From contig JAPOYS010000146.1 in assembly GCA_026706455.1 (NCBI GenBank), positions 1 to 64,000 on the forward strand: a DNA stretch of 64,000 nt, written 5' to 3'. Of the stretch, positions 9,481-17,623 are shown one piece after another. The translations under genes were made by a program, and so were the position numbers. The notes beneath the pieces are model-generated. The model searched no databases and was not told where the DNA came from. It saw only the letters and a list, made by a program, of their open reading frames with translations. The first letter of the stretch is position 1, and each line of letters starts with the position of its first letter. Origin of the DNA: Chloroflexota bacterium (GTDB lineage Bacteria; Chloroflexota; Anaerolineae; Aggregatilineales; Phototrophicaceae).

Positions 9481-9612
9481 CGAACCTGTTTCCACGTTGC
9501 TGCGATATATGCAAAGAGAATTGACCGTCAGTCTACCACAGCTGAAGGTACGAGGCTGCGCATTGCCGGCTTTGAACTTGTATTTCATTTCGATTGAGGC
9601 GCCACAATACCA

Positions 9613-9640
9613 TTGCGCGACTATGGCGACCGAGTATGAT
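9613..9640 (+). promoter_or_regulatory. Putative promoter of the peptidoglycan recycling operon
   Basis: TTGCGC (9613-9618) and TATGAT (9635-9640) are spaced 16 bases apart, about 33 bases before the TTG start of the MFS gene. Spacing and -10 box match the putative promoter at 4914-4941. Confidence 0.45.
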
Positions 9641-9672
9641 AGACGGCAGCGCTTCAAACGATTCGAGCCAGC

Positions 9673-10863
9673 TTGAACTTTCAGAAGACCTTCCCCATCC
9701 TGGTCGCCTACCTCGTCTTTGTCGTAATCGGCATCGCCTCGGGCTTGCTCAATATTTCCTGGACCTACATGCAAGACACTTTCAACGTATCGCATGATTC
9801 GCTGGCGGCTTTGGCGCCGGCGGCTATGTTGGGCGGGTTGATCGCGGCATTTGTCAGCGGTTCCATTATCGGCAAGTTTTCCGTCGGTCCGGTCTTGGTT
9901 GGGGGCATGGCTTTCGCGGGGGTCGGCATGCTGGGCTACGCCCTGGCGCCCGCCTGGATCGTCTTGCTCGGCGTCGCCTTTATCGCCAGCATCGGCAAAG
10001 GCACAGTTGATGCCGGCTTGAACAATTTTGCCTCAGCCAATTACGGCGCCAGCGTCATGAACTGGCTTCACGCCTGTTGGGGCATCGGCTTGACCATTGC
10101 GCCAGCCATCGTCACGCATTTTGTCATTTATCAGGGCAGCGGCTGGCAATCAGGCTATGTCCTAATCGGCTTGGTGATCTTGCTGATGGGCCTCGTCATT
10201 TTGCTTAGTTTGCCGCTCTGGCAGATTCGATCGAGCGACGGCAAAGCGAAGACGAGCGCCATACGCCCCGCCTTGAGCGAGAGTTTGCGCCGCCCTATCG
10301 TCATCTTGAGCCTCCTGTTTTTCTTCGTGTATGGCGGCGTCGAGATTGGGACCGGGCAACTGGCGAACACCCTGCTGATTGAAGCGCGCCGCTTGCCGCA
10401 AGAAATCGCCAGCACCTGGATCAGCGCCTACTGGGCCAGCTTCACCGCCGGACGCATTTTGATGGGGCTGCTGGCGCTGCGCCTAGGCGACAAGACGCTG
10501 CTAAACATCTGTTTCGCCTTCACCGTGGTCGGCGCGATTCTGCTCTTTGTAAACTTGAACGATCTGTTCAGCTTCCTCGGTATGCTGGGGATGGGTTTCG
10601 GCTTGGCGGCGATATTCCCAATCTTGATCTTGCAGACGAGCGACCGCGTCGGAGCCGGGCATGCCGCCAACGCCATCGGTTTCCAGGTCGGATGCGCTGG
10701 ATTGGGCGGCGCCGTCTTGTCCGGGTTGGGTGGCGTATTCGCTGAACACGTGGGTCCTGAATCCATCAGTCTGTTCATCTGCCTTGGGGCGCTGCTCACA
10801 TTTGCGATTTATGAGATCATGACCCGTTGGGAAGCGCGACAGTTGATTTCACGGCTGCAGTAG
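9673..10863 (+). CDS. MFS transporter, possible amino-sugar/muropeptide importer
   Basis: A 396-residue protein with about 12 hydrophobic segments, resembling fucose-permease-like members of the major facilitator superfamily. The start appears to be TTG, placing the first membrane helix (FPILVAYLVFVVIGIASGLL) near the N-terminus. It is the first gene of a tightly packed set, ending 7 bases before nagZ, with a serine hydrolase, sugar kinase and murQ following. From this position I infer import of N-acetylmuramic acid, N-acetylglucosamine or anhydro-muropeptides. The sequence itself does not show the substrate. Confidence 0.7.
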   Translation: MNFQKTFPILVAYLVFVVIGIASGLLNISWTYMQDTFNVSHDSLAALAPAAMLGGLIAAFVSGSIIGKFSVGPVLVGGMAFAGVGMLGYALAPAWIVLLGVAFIASIGKGTVDAGLNNFASANYGASVMNWLHACWGIGLTIAPAIVTHFVIYQGSGWQSGYVLIGLVILLMGLVILLSLPLWQIRSSDGKAKTSAIRPALSESLRRPIVILSLLFFFVYGGVEIGTGQLANTLLIEARRLPQEIASTWISAYWASFTAGRILMGLLALRLGDKTLLNICFAFTVVGAILLFVNLNDLFSFLGMLGMGFGLAAIFPILILQTSDRVGAGHAANAIGFQVGCAGLGGAVLSGLGGVFAEHVGPESISLFICLGALLTFAIYEIMTRWEARQLISRLQ

Positions 10864-10870
10864 GCGCGTC

Positions 10871-12406
10871 ATGCAATCAATAGCCGAAAAAGTCGGGCAA
10901 ATGACGATGGTGGGTTTCGAAGGCTTGACGCCGCCCCGTCACATACTGGCTTGGCTGGAGAGCGGACGCATCGGCGGCGTCTACCTTTTCGCGCGCAATA
11001 TCGAATCGCCGGCGCAGGTTAGGCGCTTGGTCGCCACTTGCAGGCGGGCGGCGAAGTTTCCTATTCTGGTCGGCATTGACCAGGAGGGCGGCAGCGTCGC
11101 CCGGCTGCGAGAAGGCTTTACAGAAAGCCCGGGCGCCATGGCCCTCGGCGCCAGCGGCGATCGCCAGCTGGCGGAAGATGTCGCGGCCATGATGGGCGCC
11201 GAACTGACCGCCCTGGGCATCAATTGGAACCTGGCGCCCGTGGCCGATCTCGCGCGGCGACGCGACAATCCGTCGATCGGCACGCGCGCGGTCGGGCGCG
11301 ATCCGCAATTGGTGAGTGATTTTGTCAGCGCGCAGGTTCGCGGCTTCCAGCGCGCGGGGCTGGCCGCGACCGTTAAGCATTTCCCCGGTCTCGGCAACAG
11401 CGTGATCGACACCCACGTCGCCAGCGCGAAAGTCTCGGGCAGCCTGTCAACCCTCTACCGCGAAGATCTGCTGCCATTCGAAGCCGCAATTGCCGCTGGC
11501 GTCAGCTGCGTGATGTTGACGCATGTCCTGTATGAAGAGCTGGACAGCGAGCTGCCAGCGACGCTCTCGCCGCGGATCGTGGATGGGCTGCTGCGAGAAA
11601 GACTCGCTTATGATGGCGCCGTCTGCACCGACTGCATGGAAATGAAAGCCATTACGGATAGCTTCGCGCCCGGCGAGTCGGCGGTCCTTGCCGTGCTGGC
11701 AGGCGTGGACATGGTGATGTTTTCCCACAGTCGCGCGGCGCAGGAAGCGGCTTTTGACGCGCTGCTTGAGGCGGCCAAAGCCGGTCGCCTACCGGAGGGC
11801 AGAATCGAACAATCACTGGCGCGCATCCAGGCGCTCAAGGAGCGATTTCCATTGGAAGACGCGCCGGCGCTAGACATTGTCGGCGGAGCCCAACACCGAT
11901 CTCTGGCGGCTAAGGCAGCGCGCGCAGGCGTGGTGATGATCAAGCGGGGCGAAGCGCTTCCCCTCTCATCAAGGGCGCGCCTGGCGCTGATCGAGTTTGC
12001 GGCTGGGCGCCAGCGGGAAACTGTTGAGGCCGATACACCTACTCCGCTGGCGTCCTATCTGTCGCAGCGTCGGCCACATATCGCCTGCTTCTGCCTGGAT
12101 CGGGCCGGCGCGGAAAACAATCGCCTAATGATCAAGAGCATTGCGTCCGACGCTGAGACCCTTATCCTGGTCACGCGCGACGCGCATTTGCAGCCAGCCC
12201 AATTGCAGCTGGCGCAGCTCGTCTGCGATAGCGCAAACCAGGTCGTTCTGGTCTGCGCGCGCAATCCCTACGATGCGGGGCGGATCACGGGGGCGGATAC
12301 CGTATTCTGCAGCAATGGCGACAGCGTTCCGTCGCTGCAGGCAACCGTTGACGCGCTATGCGGCGACTTTATCCCGACCGGCGCGCTGACGGTGGCGATA
12401 AGATGA
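10871..12406 (+). CDS. nagZ: Beta-N-acetylglucosaminidase (glycoside hydrolase family 3)
   Basis: A 511-residue GH3 enzyme expected to release N-acetylglucosamine from peptidoglycan fragments. The NagZ signature KHFPGLGNSVIDTH is present, with Lys169 and His170 in the substrate and general-acid loop, and the nucleophile Asp is in CTDCMEMKAI. After the TIM barrel there is a second domain (about residues 340-511), as in the two-domain NagZ of Bacillus subtilis rather than the single-domain enterobacterial form. No signal peptide is seen, so a cytoplasmic location is likely. The stop overlaps the next start (ATGA). Confidence 0.88.
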   Translation: MQSIAEKVGQMTMVGFEGLTPPRHILAWLESGRIGGVYLFARNIESPAQVRRLVATCRRAAKFPILVGIDQEGGSVARLREGFTESPGAMALGASGDRQLAEDVAAMMGAELTALGINWNLAPVADLARRRDNPSIGTRAVGRDPQLVSDFVSAQVRGFQRAGLAATVKHFPGLGNSVIDTHVASAKVSGSLSTLYREDLLPFEAAIAAGVSCVMLTHVLYEELDSELPATLSPRIVDGLLRERLAYDGAVCTDCMEMKAITDSFAPGESAVLAVLAGVDMVMFSHSRAAQEAAFDALLEAAKAGRLPEGRIEQSLARIQALKERFPLEDAPALDIVGGAQHRSLAAKAARAGVVMIKRGEALPLSSRARLALIEFAAGRQRETVEADTPTPLASYLSQRRPHIACFCLDRAGAENNRLMIKSIASDAETLILVTRDAHLQPAQLQLAQLVCDSANQVVLVCARNPYDAGRITGADTVFCSNGDSVPSLQATVDALCGDFIPTGALTVAIR

Positions 12407-13599
12407 CTACGTTCAGCCAACGCGCCGCCTTTCAAAAGCTCTTGGCGCGCCACTTGCCCGGGACGTTTCCCGCGCTCAGCATCTGCGTCATTCATCGCGG
12501 CGCAATGGTGTGGCAGGATGCTTGGGGCTGGATCGACCCGGAGAGTCAAAACCTGCGGGTCACCATTGATTCGCTCTTTGATCTGGCTTCGGTGACGAAA
12601 CTGATCGTCGAGACAAGTTTTCTTGTGCTGGCGGAGACCGGGGCAATTGGGCTTGACAATCGGCTGGTGGAGGTCCTGCCCGAATTCGGCCGGCTCAATC
12701 CGCGGGCGATCGCCGGCGGGCAAGATCCGCATACGCGACGGCTGCTGCCCGTTGAGGCGCCCTTCGGCGGGATGACCGTTGATCCGTCCGCCGTCACCTT
12801 TCGGCATCTGCTCACCCATACATCGGGGCTGCCGCCTTGGCGCGCCGTCTATCTCGCTGCCGCCGACCGACCGCCGCCGCCGCCGACTCATGTCAGCAGC
12901 TATGATGGCGCGCGCTGGCGGAAAGGTCTAAGCACGATGGTCGAGTTCCCCTTCGCCGGAACTATTGGCGATACCGTCCGCTACAGCGATATCGGCATCA
13001 TGCTCCTGGGCGAGGCGGTCGCGCGCCTGCATGGAGGGCGGCTGGACCAAGCAGTCGATGACTTGACACTGAAGCCATTGGGCTTGGCGTCCTTCACCTA
13101 CAATCCAATGCTGAACGGCGCCGCGCGCGACGGAATCGTACCGACGGAGCTGGACAATCACTGGCGTCAGCGACGCGCCTGGGGCGAGGTCCACGATGAA
13201 AACGCTTGCGGCGTCGGCGGCATCGCCGGGCACGCCGGGCTCTTCGCCACTGCGCAGGATGTCGCCCGCTTTGGCCATGCCTGGCTTTCGGGCGCTGAAC
13301 GTCTGCGCATCAGCGCGTCAATGCGGCAAATGGCGACCAGTCGACAGGCGACGGGGCAATTCAGCCTGGGGCTCGGCTGGATGCTAAAAGCCGAAACCGA
13401 CTCATCGGCCGGCGACCTTTACAGCGCAAGATCCTACGGCCATACTGGCTTTACCGGCACATCGCTGTGGATAGACCCGCAACGGGACCTGGTTTCTGCC
13501 GTGTTGACCAACCGCGTCTATCGTGGCCGGCACGAGGATGGCATACATGCCTTTCGCCGCGCCCTGCATGATTTCATCGTCGAGGCAATAGAAGCGTGA
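12403..13599 (+). CDS. Serine hydrolase, class C beta-lactamase-like (AmlB/YbbE-like)
   Basis: A 398-residue serine hydrolase of the beta-lactamase/transpeptidase-like family. Visible residues are Ser63-x-x-Lys66 in DLASVTKL, the YSD tyrosine motif in VRYSDIGIM, and a late HTGFTGTS that corresponds to the KTG box. It starts in the stop codon of nagZ (ATGA), and the next gene starts in its own stop (GTGA), so translation is coupled. Members of this family lie beside nagZ and murQ in the Bacillus subtilis muropeptide cluster (from memory, YbbE/AmlB), which suggests action on muropeptides; the exact bond is unknown. No clear signal peptide is visible. Confidence 0.8.
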   Translation: MTTFSQRAAFQKLLARHLPGTFPALSICVIHRGAMVWQDAWGWIDPESQNLRVTIDSLFDLASVTKLIVETSFLVLAETGAIGLDNRLVEVLPEFGRLNPRAIAGGQDPHTRRLLPVEAPFGGMTVDPSAVTFRHLLTHTSGLPPWRAVYLAAADRPPPPPTHVSSYDGARWRKGLSTMVEFPFAGTIGDTVRYSDIGIMLLGEAVARLHGGRLDQAVDDLTLKPLGLASFTYNPMLNGAARDGIVPTELDNHWRQRRAWGEVHDENACGVGGIAGHAGLFATAQDVARFGHAWLSGAERLRISASMRQMATSRQATGQFSLGLGWMLKAETDSSAGDLYSARSYGHTGFTGTSLWIDPQRDLVSAVLTNRVYRGRHEDGIHAFRRALHDFIVEAIEA

Positions 13600-14531
13600 C
13601 GCGCGCGCCGCTCTTCATGGGCATAGACGGGGGCGGCAGCAAGCTGCGTATCGCCATCGCGAATTCAGAGCTTGAGACGCGCTCATCACAGACCTTCGGC
13701 GGCGCCAATCCAAACATCATAGGACAGGAAGCAGCGCGGGCGAAGGTTCAGCGGGGAATCAGCAAGTTAATGCAGCGCGCAGGTCTGCAAAGGGAAGATA
13801 TCACCGCAGTCGCCATCGGCATAGCCGGCGCGTCGAATCTGCACAGCGAGCCCTGGCTGGTGGAGACCGTCAAACCGGTTCTGCCCGCCAGCTTCCTGCT
13901 GCCGAGCTCAGATCTCGAGATAGCCTTGGCCGGCGCGTTGGCGCAACGGCGCGGCATTCTGCTTTTGGCTGGCACCGGCAGCGCCGCGTATGGCCGCGCG
14001 CCTTCTGGCGAGCGCCTGCAAATCGGCGGTTGGGGTTACCTGCTGGGGGACGAAGGCAGCAGCTACTGGATCGGGATTCAGCTCTTGAAACATATCGTCA
14101 ACGAGTATGATTCCGGCGCCGGTCCCCGCCTGACGAACCTGAGCAAAGCCTGTCTGAACGCGCTTGGACTGAGCCAGGCGCGCGATCTAGTCGCCTGGGT
14201 CTATCGTTCAGAGAGGGCGCCGGTTGAGAGAGTCGCTGGCTTGGCGCCGTATGTCCTGCAGGGCGCCGACGCTGGCGAGGCGCAGGCGCTTCGTATCCTG
14301 CGCTGCGCGGCCGATCATCTAGTAAGTCAAGTCGAGACGCTGCGGCGTCGGCTGAGCTATGAGCGCGCTCCGATCGCCTTCGCCGGCGGCCTGCTCGACA
14401 ATGCTAACGCCCTTTCGGAAGAAGTCGCGCGGCGGCTGGCGCTGCCGGAGCGCCCGACCGCCAAGTACCCGCCGGTAACAGGCGCGGCATTGCTGGCAAA
14501 GTTGGAATGGAGCGCGAAGAACCGATCATGA
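13596..14531 (+). CDS. BadF/BcrA-type sugar kinase (GlcNAc/MurNAc kinase candidate)
   Basis: A 311-residue ASKHA-fold kinase of the BadF/BadG/BcrA/BcrD ATPase family, which also contains N-acetylglucosamine kinases and the clostridial MurNAc kinase MurK. The phosphate-binding loop is MGIDGGGSKLRIA, the second phosphate region is LLLAGTGSAAYGR, and an adenosine-type motif APIAFAGGLLDN lies near the end. The start is GTG overlapping the previous stop (GTGA), and its own stop overlaps the murQ start (ATGA). Position directly before murQ, which needs MurNAc 6-phosphate, is the basis for proposing MurNAc as substrate. GlcNAc is the main alternative, and both may be used. Confidence 0.75.
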   Translation: MTRAPLFMGIDGGGSKLRIAIANSELETRSSQTFGGANPNIIGQEAARAKVQRGISKLMQRAGLQREDITAVAIGIAGASNLHSEPWLVETVKPVLPASFLLPSSDLEIALAGALAQRRGILLLAGTGSAAYGRAPSGERLQIGGWGYLLGDEGSSYWIGIQLLKHIVNEYDSGAGPRLTNLSKACLNALGLSQARDLVAWVYRSERAPVERVAGLAPYVLQGADAGEAQALRILRCAADHLVSQVETLRRRLSYERAPIAFAGGLLDNANALSEEVARRLALPERPTAKYPPVTGAALLAKLEWSAKNRS

Positions 14532-15421
14532 ATCTGAGGACCGAGCAAGCCAATCCCCGCAGCGAGCGTGTTGACCAAATGACCAGCTTTGAGCTTGTCA
14601 GCCTGATCAACAGCGAAGACGCCAAAATTGCCGCTGCCGTAAATTTGGCGCTGCCGCAAATCGCTAAGGCGGTTGATGTGATAAGCGAGGCGATGGCCAG
14701 GGGCGGGCGCCTCTTCTATGTCGGGGCGGGCACAAGCGGTCGACTCGGTGTGCTGGACGCGGTTGAATGCGTGCCGACATTCAGCGCGCCGCCCGATCTG
14801 GTTCAGGGCATCATCGCCGGCGGCAACGCCGCGCTTACTCGATCGATCGAAGGAGCGGAGGATCAGCCGGACCAAGGTCGAACGGACCTAATGAAACAGG
14901 GGCTGAGCACAGCGGATGTCGTTTGCGGCATCGCGGCTAGCGGACGTACGCCCTACGTTGTAGGCGCGCTGCGCTTTGCGCGCTCGGTTGGCGCTAAAAC
15001 AGTCGCCGTCTCTTGCAATGCGAACTCGCCCATCGCCGCCATCGCCGACCTGGAGATCAGCGTCGATGCGGGTCCGGAGATTATCGCCGGCTCGACGCGC
15101 ATGAAAGCCGGTACGGCGCAGAAAATGATCCTGAACATGCTGAGCACAGCAACCATGATCCGCTTGGGCAAGGTCTATGGCAATCTGATGGTCGATGTGA
15201 AAGTGACCAATCAGAAGCTGGCGCAGCGCGCCTGCCGTCTCGTCATGCGCTTGACCGGCGCTGATGCTGAAACGGCTGCTCGGCTGCTGGCGCGCGCGAA
15301 CAATGAGGTCAAAGCCGCCATCGTTATGCAAAGCCTGGGACTTGAATATGCCGAGGCGCGCCAACTCTTGGATGACGCCGAGGGCAGACTGCGCGCTGTC
15401 ATCGGCGACGAATCGCTCTAA
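14528..15421 (+). CDS. murQ: N-acetylmuramic acid 6-phosphate etherase
   Basis: A 297-residue SIS-domain lyase that removes the lactyl ether from MurNAc 6-phosphate to give GlcNAc 6-phosphate. Strong family marks are TEQANPRSERVDQM at the N-terminus, FYVGAGTSGRLGVLDAVECVP including the catalytic Glu, IAASGRTPYV and AGSTRMKAGTAQK. The frame is open from 14507, but the ATG at 14528 overlaps the kinase stop codon and gives the normal family length. It ends the five-gene recycling operon. The opposite-strand enoyl-CoA hydratase gene ends only 10 bases away. Confidence 0.95.
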   Translation: MNLRTEQANPRSERVDQMTSFELVSLINSEDAKIAAAVNLALPQIAKAVDVISEAMARGGRLFYVGAGTSGRLGVLDAVECVPTFSAPPDLVQGIIAGGNAALTRSIEGAEDQPDQGRTDLMKQGLSTADVVCGIAASGRTPYVVGALRFARSVGAKTVAVSCNANSPIAAIADLEISVDAGPEIIAGSTRMKAGTAQKMILNMLSTATMIRLGKVYGNLMVDVKVTNQKLAQRACRLVMRLTGADAETAARLLARANNEVKAAIVMQSLGLEYAEARQLLDDAEGRLRAVIGDESL

Positions 15422-15430
15422 GACTCAGGT

Positions 15431-16219
15431 CTATTTGCCTTCCCAGTCTATCGGGTAGGTCTTGTCAATCATCGCTTTGATGGCGTTTTGAAAGTCATTC
15501 GTGCGGAAGAGCTGGGCCTGCGCCCAAGCCTCAATCTGCAAGTCGCTGGCGTTGTCGACGATGTCATTGACGGCGCGCTTGCCGTAACTCACTGCCAGCG
15601 GCGCCGCGGCCGATAGCGCCGCCATGAAGTCGGCAACGCCCTGATCCAACTCTGACTTCGGGAATACGGCGTTGACCAGCCCCCATTCCACAGCTTGCGA
15701 CAAATCGAGCGTGCGGCCCGTCATGATTAGGTCTTTGGCGCGCGCGGGACCGATGAGTTTGATTAGACGGACCGTGCCGCCAACATCGGGAATAATGCCG
15801 AGACGCGTTTCCGGCAGCCCTAATTTCGTCCTTTCAGCCGCAAAGCGGAAATCACAGGCGAGCGCCAACTCCAGCGCCAGACCCAGGCAATAACCCTGAA
15901 TCTGGCAAACGACCGGCAGCGAACAGCGCTCGATCTTGTTGAAGATGGCTTGATAACGCGCGGTAAATGGAAAGAGATTCCCGCGCAAGCCCGCGTCCAG
16001 CGTCAGAAACTGATTCAGGTCAATGCCGGACGAGAAGGCGCGGCCCGCGCCACGGACCAGGACCGCCCGCGCGCCATCATTGAACTCGCGCTCCGCCTGG
16101 TCAAAGGCCTCCGACAACGCGTTCATCATCTCGTCGTTTATGGCGTTGCGCTCGCGCGGACGATTGAGCGTGACTTCAAAGATGGACCCACTGCGCCGAG
16201 AGAGAATAAGGTCAGACAT
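15431..16219 (-). CDS. Enoyl-CoA hydratase/isomerase family protein
   Basis: A 262-residue crotonase-fold protein. The oxyanion-hole segments are GRAFSSGIDL and QIQGYCLGLALELALACDF, and LPETRLGIIPDVGGTVRL supplies the second Glu position of hydratases. It probably acts on an enoyl-CoA in fatty-acid or related degradation; the precise substrate is not readable. The gene follows fabD on the same strand after 27 bases, an unusual pairing of a CoA-linked crotonase with fatty-acid synthesis. Confidence 0.82.
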   Translation of the reverse strand: MSDLILSRRSGSIFEVTLNRPRERNAINDEMMNALSEAFDQAEREFNDGARAVLVRGAGRAFSSGIDLNQFLTLDAGLRGNLFPFTARYQAIFNKIERCSLPVVCQIQGYCLGLALELALACDFRFAAERTKLGLPETRLGIIPDVGGTVRLIKLIGPARAKDLIMTGRTLDLSQAVEWGLVNAVFPKSELDQGVADFMAALSAAAPLAVSYGKRAVNDIVDNASDLQIEAWAQAQLFRTNDFQNAIKAMIDKTYPIDWEGK

Positions 16220-16246
16220 TGCATCAGCCTCCCTACCCTGATCCGC

Positions 16247-17200
16247 TCACGCTTGCGACTCCAGGAAAGCCTCCAGCGCCTCGACGCTGTTGAGGCTGAT
16301 TCGCCGCTTGGAACGGTCGATGCGCCGTATCAGACCGCTTAACACATTGCCGGCGCCAATCTCAATGAAGGTCTCCGCGCCGGCATCAATCATCGCTCGC
16401 ATCGAATCCGTCCAGCGCACCGATTGCGTCAGCTGCTGATCCAATTCAGTGACAATGTCAGCGGCGTTTACAAGCGGTTGAGCAGTCACGTTGCCAACAA
16501 CCGGCGCGTTTGGCGGCGAAAACGACGCGCGGGCCAGCACTTCGCGAAAACCATCTGAGGCCGAGTCCATTAGTGGCGAATGCGCGGCCACGCTGACAGC
16601 CAGCTTCACCGCCCGCCTGGCGCCGGCGGCTGCCGCTCGCTTGATCAACTCATCTACCGCGTCACTGTCGCCAGAAACGACCGCTTGCCCCGGGCAATTG
16701 TCATTGGCAAGCACGACAATTTTACCGCTTTCCGCCGAGACTGCGGCGCAGAGAGACTCAACTTGGGCGATTTCCAGCGCAAGAATCGCCGCCATCGCCC
16801 CGGGATTCCGTTCGCCGGCCATCTGCATGTAGCGTCCGCGAGCCTCCACCAGTCGCAGGCCCGCGGCAAAGCCAAAAGCCTCGGCGGCTGCCAGCGCGGA
16901 GAATTCGCCCAAGCTGTGCCCGGCCAGCCAGGCTGGCTTGGCGCTTGGCAGCAGGTCTTTGAGAACACGCCAAATGACCAGGCTGCAGACATAGAGCGCC
17001 GGCTGCGTGACCGCTGTCTGATCCAATTCCTCGCTCGGACCGTTCCAGCAGATTTTGGACAAGCTATAGCCGAGGATGTCGTCCGCCTGCTCAAAGGTTT
17101 GGCGCGCAAGCGGGAAGCGCCGGGCGAAATCGGCACCCATGCCAACGACCTGTGAGCCTTGCCCCGGAAACAGAGCGGCGCATGCCTTCCAGTCCATCAT
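16247..17200 (-). CDS. fabD: Malonyl-CoA:ACP transacylase
   Basis: A 317-residue FabD that loads malonyl groups onto acyl carrier protein for fatty-acid synthesis. The substrate entry motif FPGQGSQVVGMG is at the N-terminus and the nucleophile motif is GHSLGEFSALAAAEA. The late histidine region is present as VAAHSPLMDSA. It lies downstream of rpmF, an order common in bacteria, but plsX and fabH that often stand between them are absent here. A strong terminator separates it from rpmF, so it either has its own weak promoter in the 17201-17271 stretch or depends on read-through. Confidence 0.93.
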   Translation of the reverse strand: MMDWKACAALFPGQGSQVVGMGADFARRFPLARQTFEQADDILGYSLSKICWNGPSEELDQTAVTQPALYVCSLVIWRVLKDLLPSAKPAWLAGHSLGEFSALAAAEAFGFAAGLRLVEARGRYMQMAGERNPGAMAAILALEIAQVESLCAAVSAESGKIVVLANDNCPGQAVVSGDSDAVDELIKRAAAAGARRAVKLAVSVAAHSPLMDSASDGFREVLARASFSPPNAPVVGNVTAQPLVNAADIVTELDQQLTQSVRWTDSMRAMIDAGAETFIEIGAGNVLSGLIRRIDRSKRRISLNSVEALEAFLESQA

Positions 17201-17271
17201 CTCAGTCTCGCGTCAATTGTCAGCCCGGCGCCAGCATGCGATAGAGAGATCATGCGGCGCGCGGCTGACGC

Positions 17272-17297
17272 AAAAAAACCGCGCCGATGCGGCACGG
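17272..17297 (-). terminator. Rho-independent terminator after rpmF
   Basis: Reading the minus strand, CCGTGCC, a five-base loop GCATC and GGCGCGG form a seven-pair stem (one G-U pair), followed by seven T residues. It lies 36 bases after the rpmF stop and should end most rpmF transcripts before fabD. Confidence 0.85.
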
Positions 17298-17332
17298 TCC
17301 TGCTGGCTGACGTTCTCGGGCGAGGTCGCCAA

Positions 17333-17518
17333 CTAATCATTCTCAATTTCAATGACCTGCTCGCCACGATAGGAGCCGCATTTGGGGCAGACGCGGTGCG
17401 CGATATGATATTCGCCACAGCTCTCACATTCCACCAGATGCTTTAGCGTCAAGGCGTCATGGGCGCGGCGGCGGTCTCGCCGAGATTTGGAGACCTTTCG
17501 CTTGGGTAAGGGACCCAT
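17333..17518 (-). CDS. rpmF: 50S ribosomal protein L32
   Basis: A 61-residue L32 of the large ribosomal subunit. It starts with MGPLPKRKVSKSRRDRRRAH, a form of the family start sequence, and keeps the zinc ribbon with CESCG and CPKCG. An AGGAG ribosome site stands 7 bases before the ATG. It has a near-ideal promoter and a strong terminator of its own, consistent with a highly expressed single-gene unit. Confidence 0.97.
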   Translation of the reverse strand: MGPLPKRKVSKSRRDRRRAHDALTLKHLVECESCGEYHIAHRVCPKCGSYRGEQVIEIEND

Positions 17519-17555
17519 CTCTTTACTCCTGCACGATTTCGAGCATAATCGGCGT

Positions 17556-17585
17556 ATTATACTGGTCGTCGGTCTCGATTGTCAA
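17556..17585 (-). promoter_or_regulatory. Consensus sigma-70 promoter of rpmF
   Basis: On the minus strand TTGACA (17585-17580) and TATAAT (17561-17556) are both perfect matches, separated by 18 bases. The predicted transcript start is about 30 bases before the rpmF ATG. It is the best promoter in the window and shows that a normal housekeeping sigma factor is used. Confidence 0.88.
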
Positions 17586-17623
17586 GACAATTGTGCGCGA
17601 GGACGACGCGCGAAAGGAAGCGC

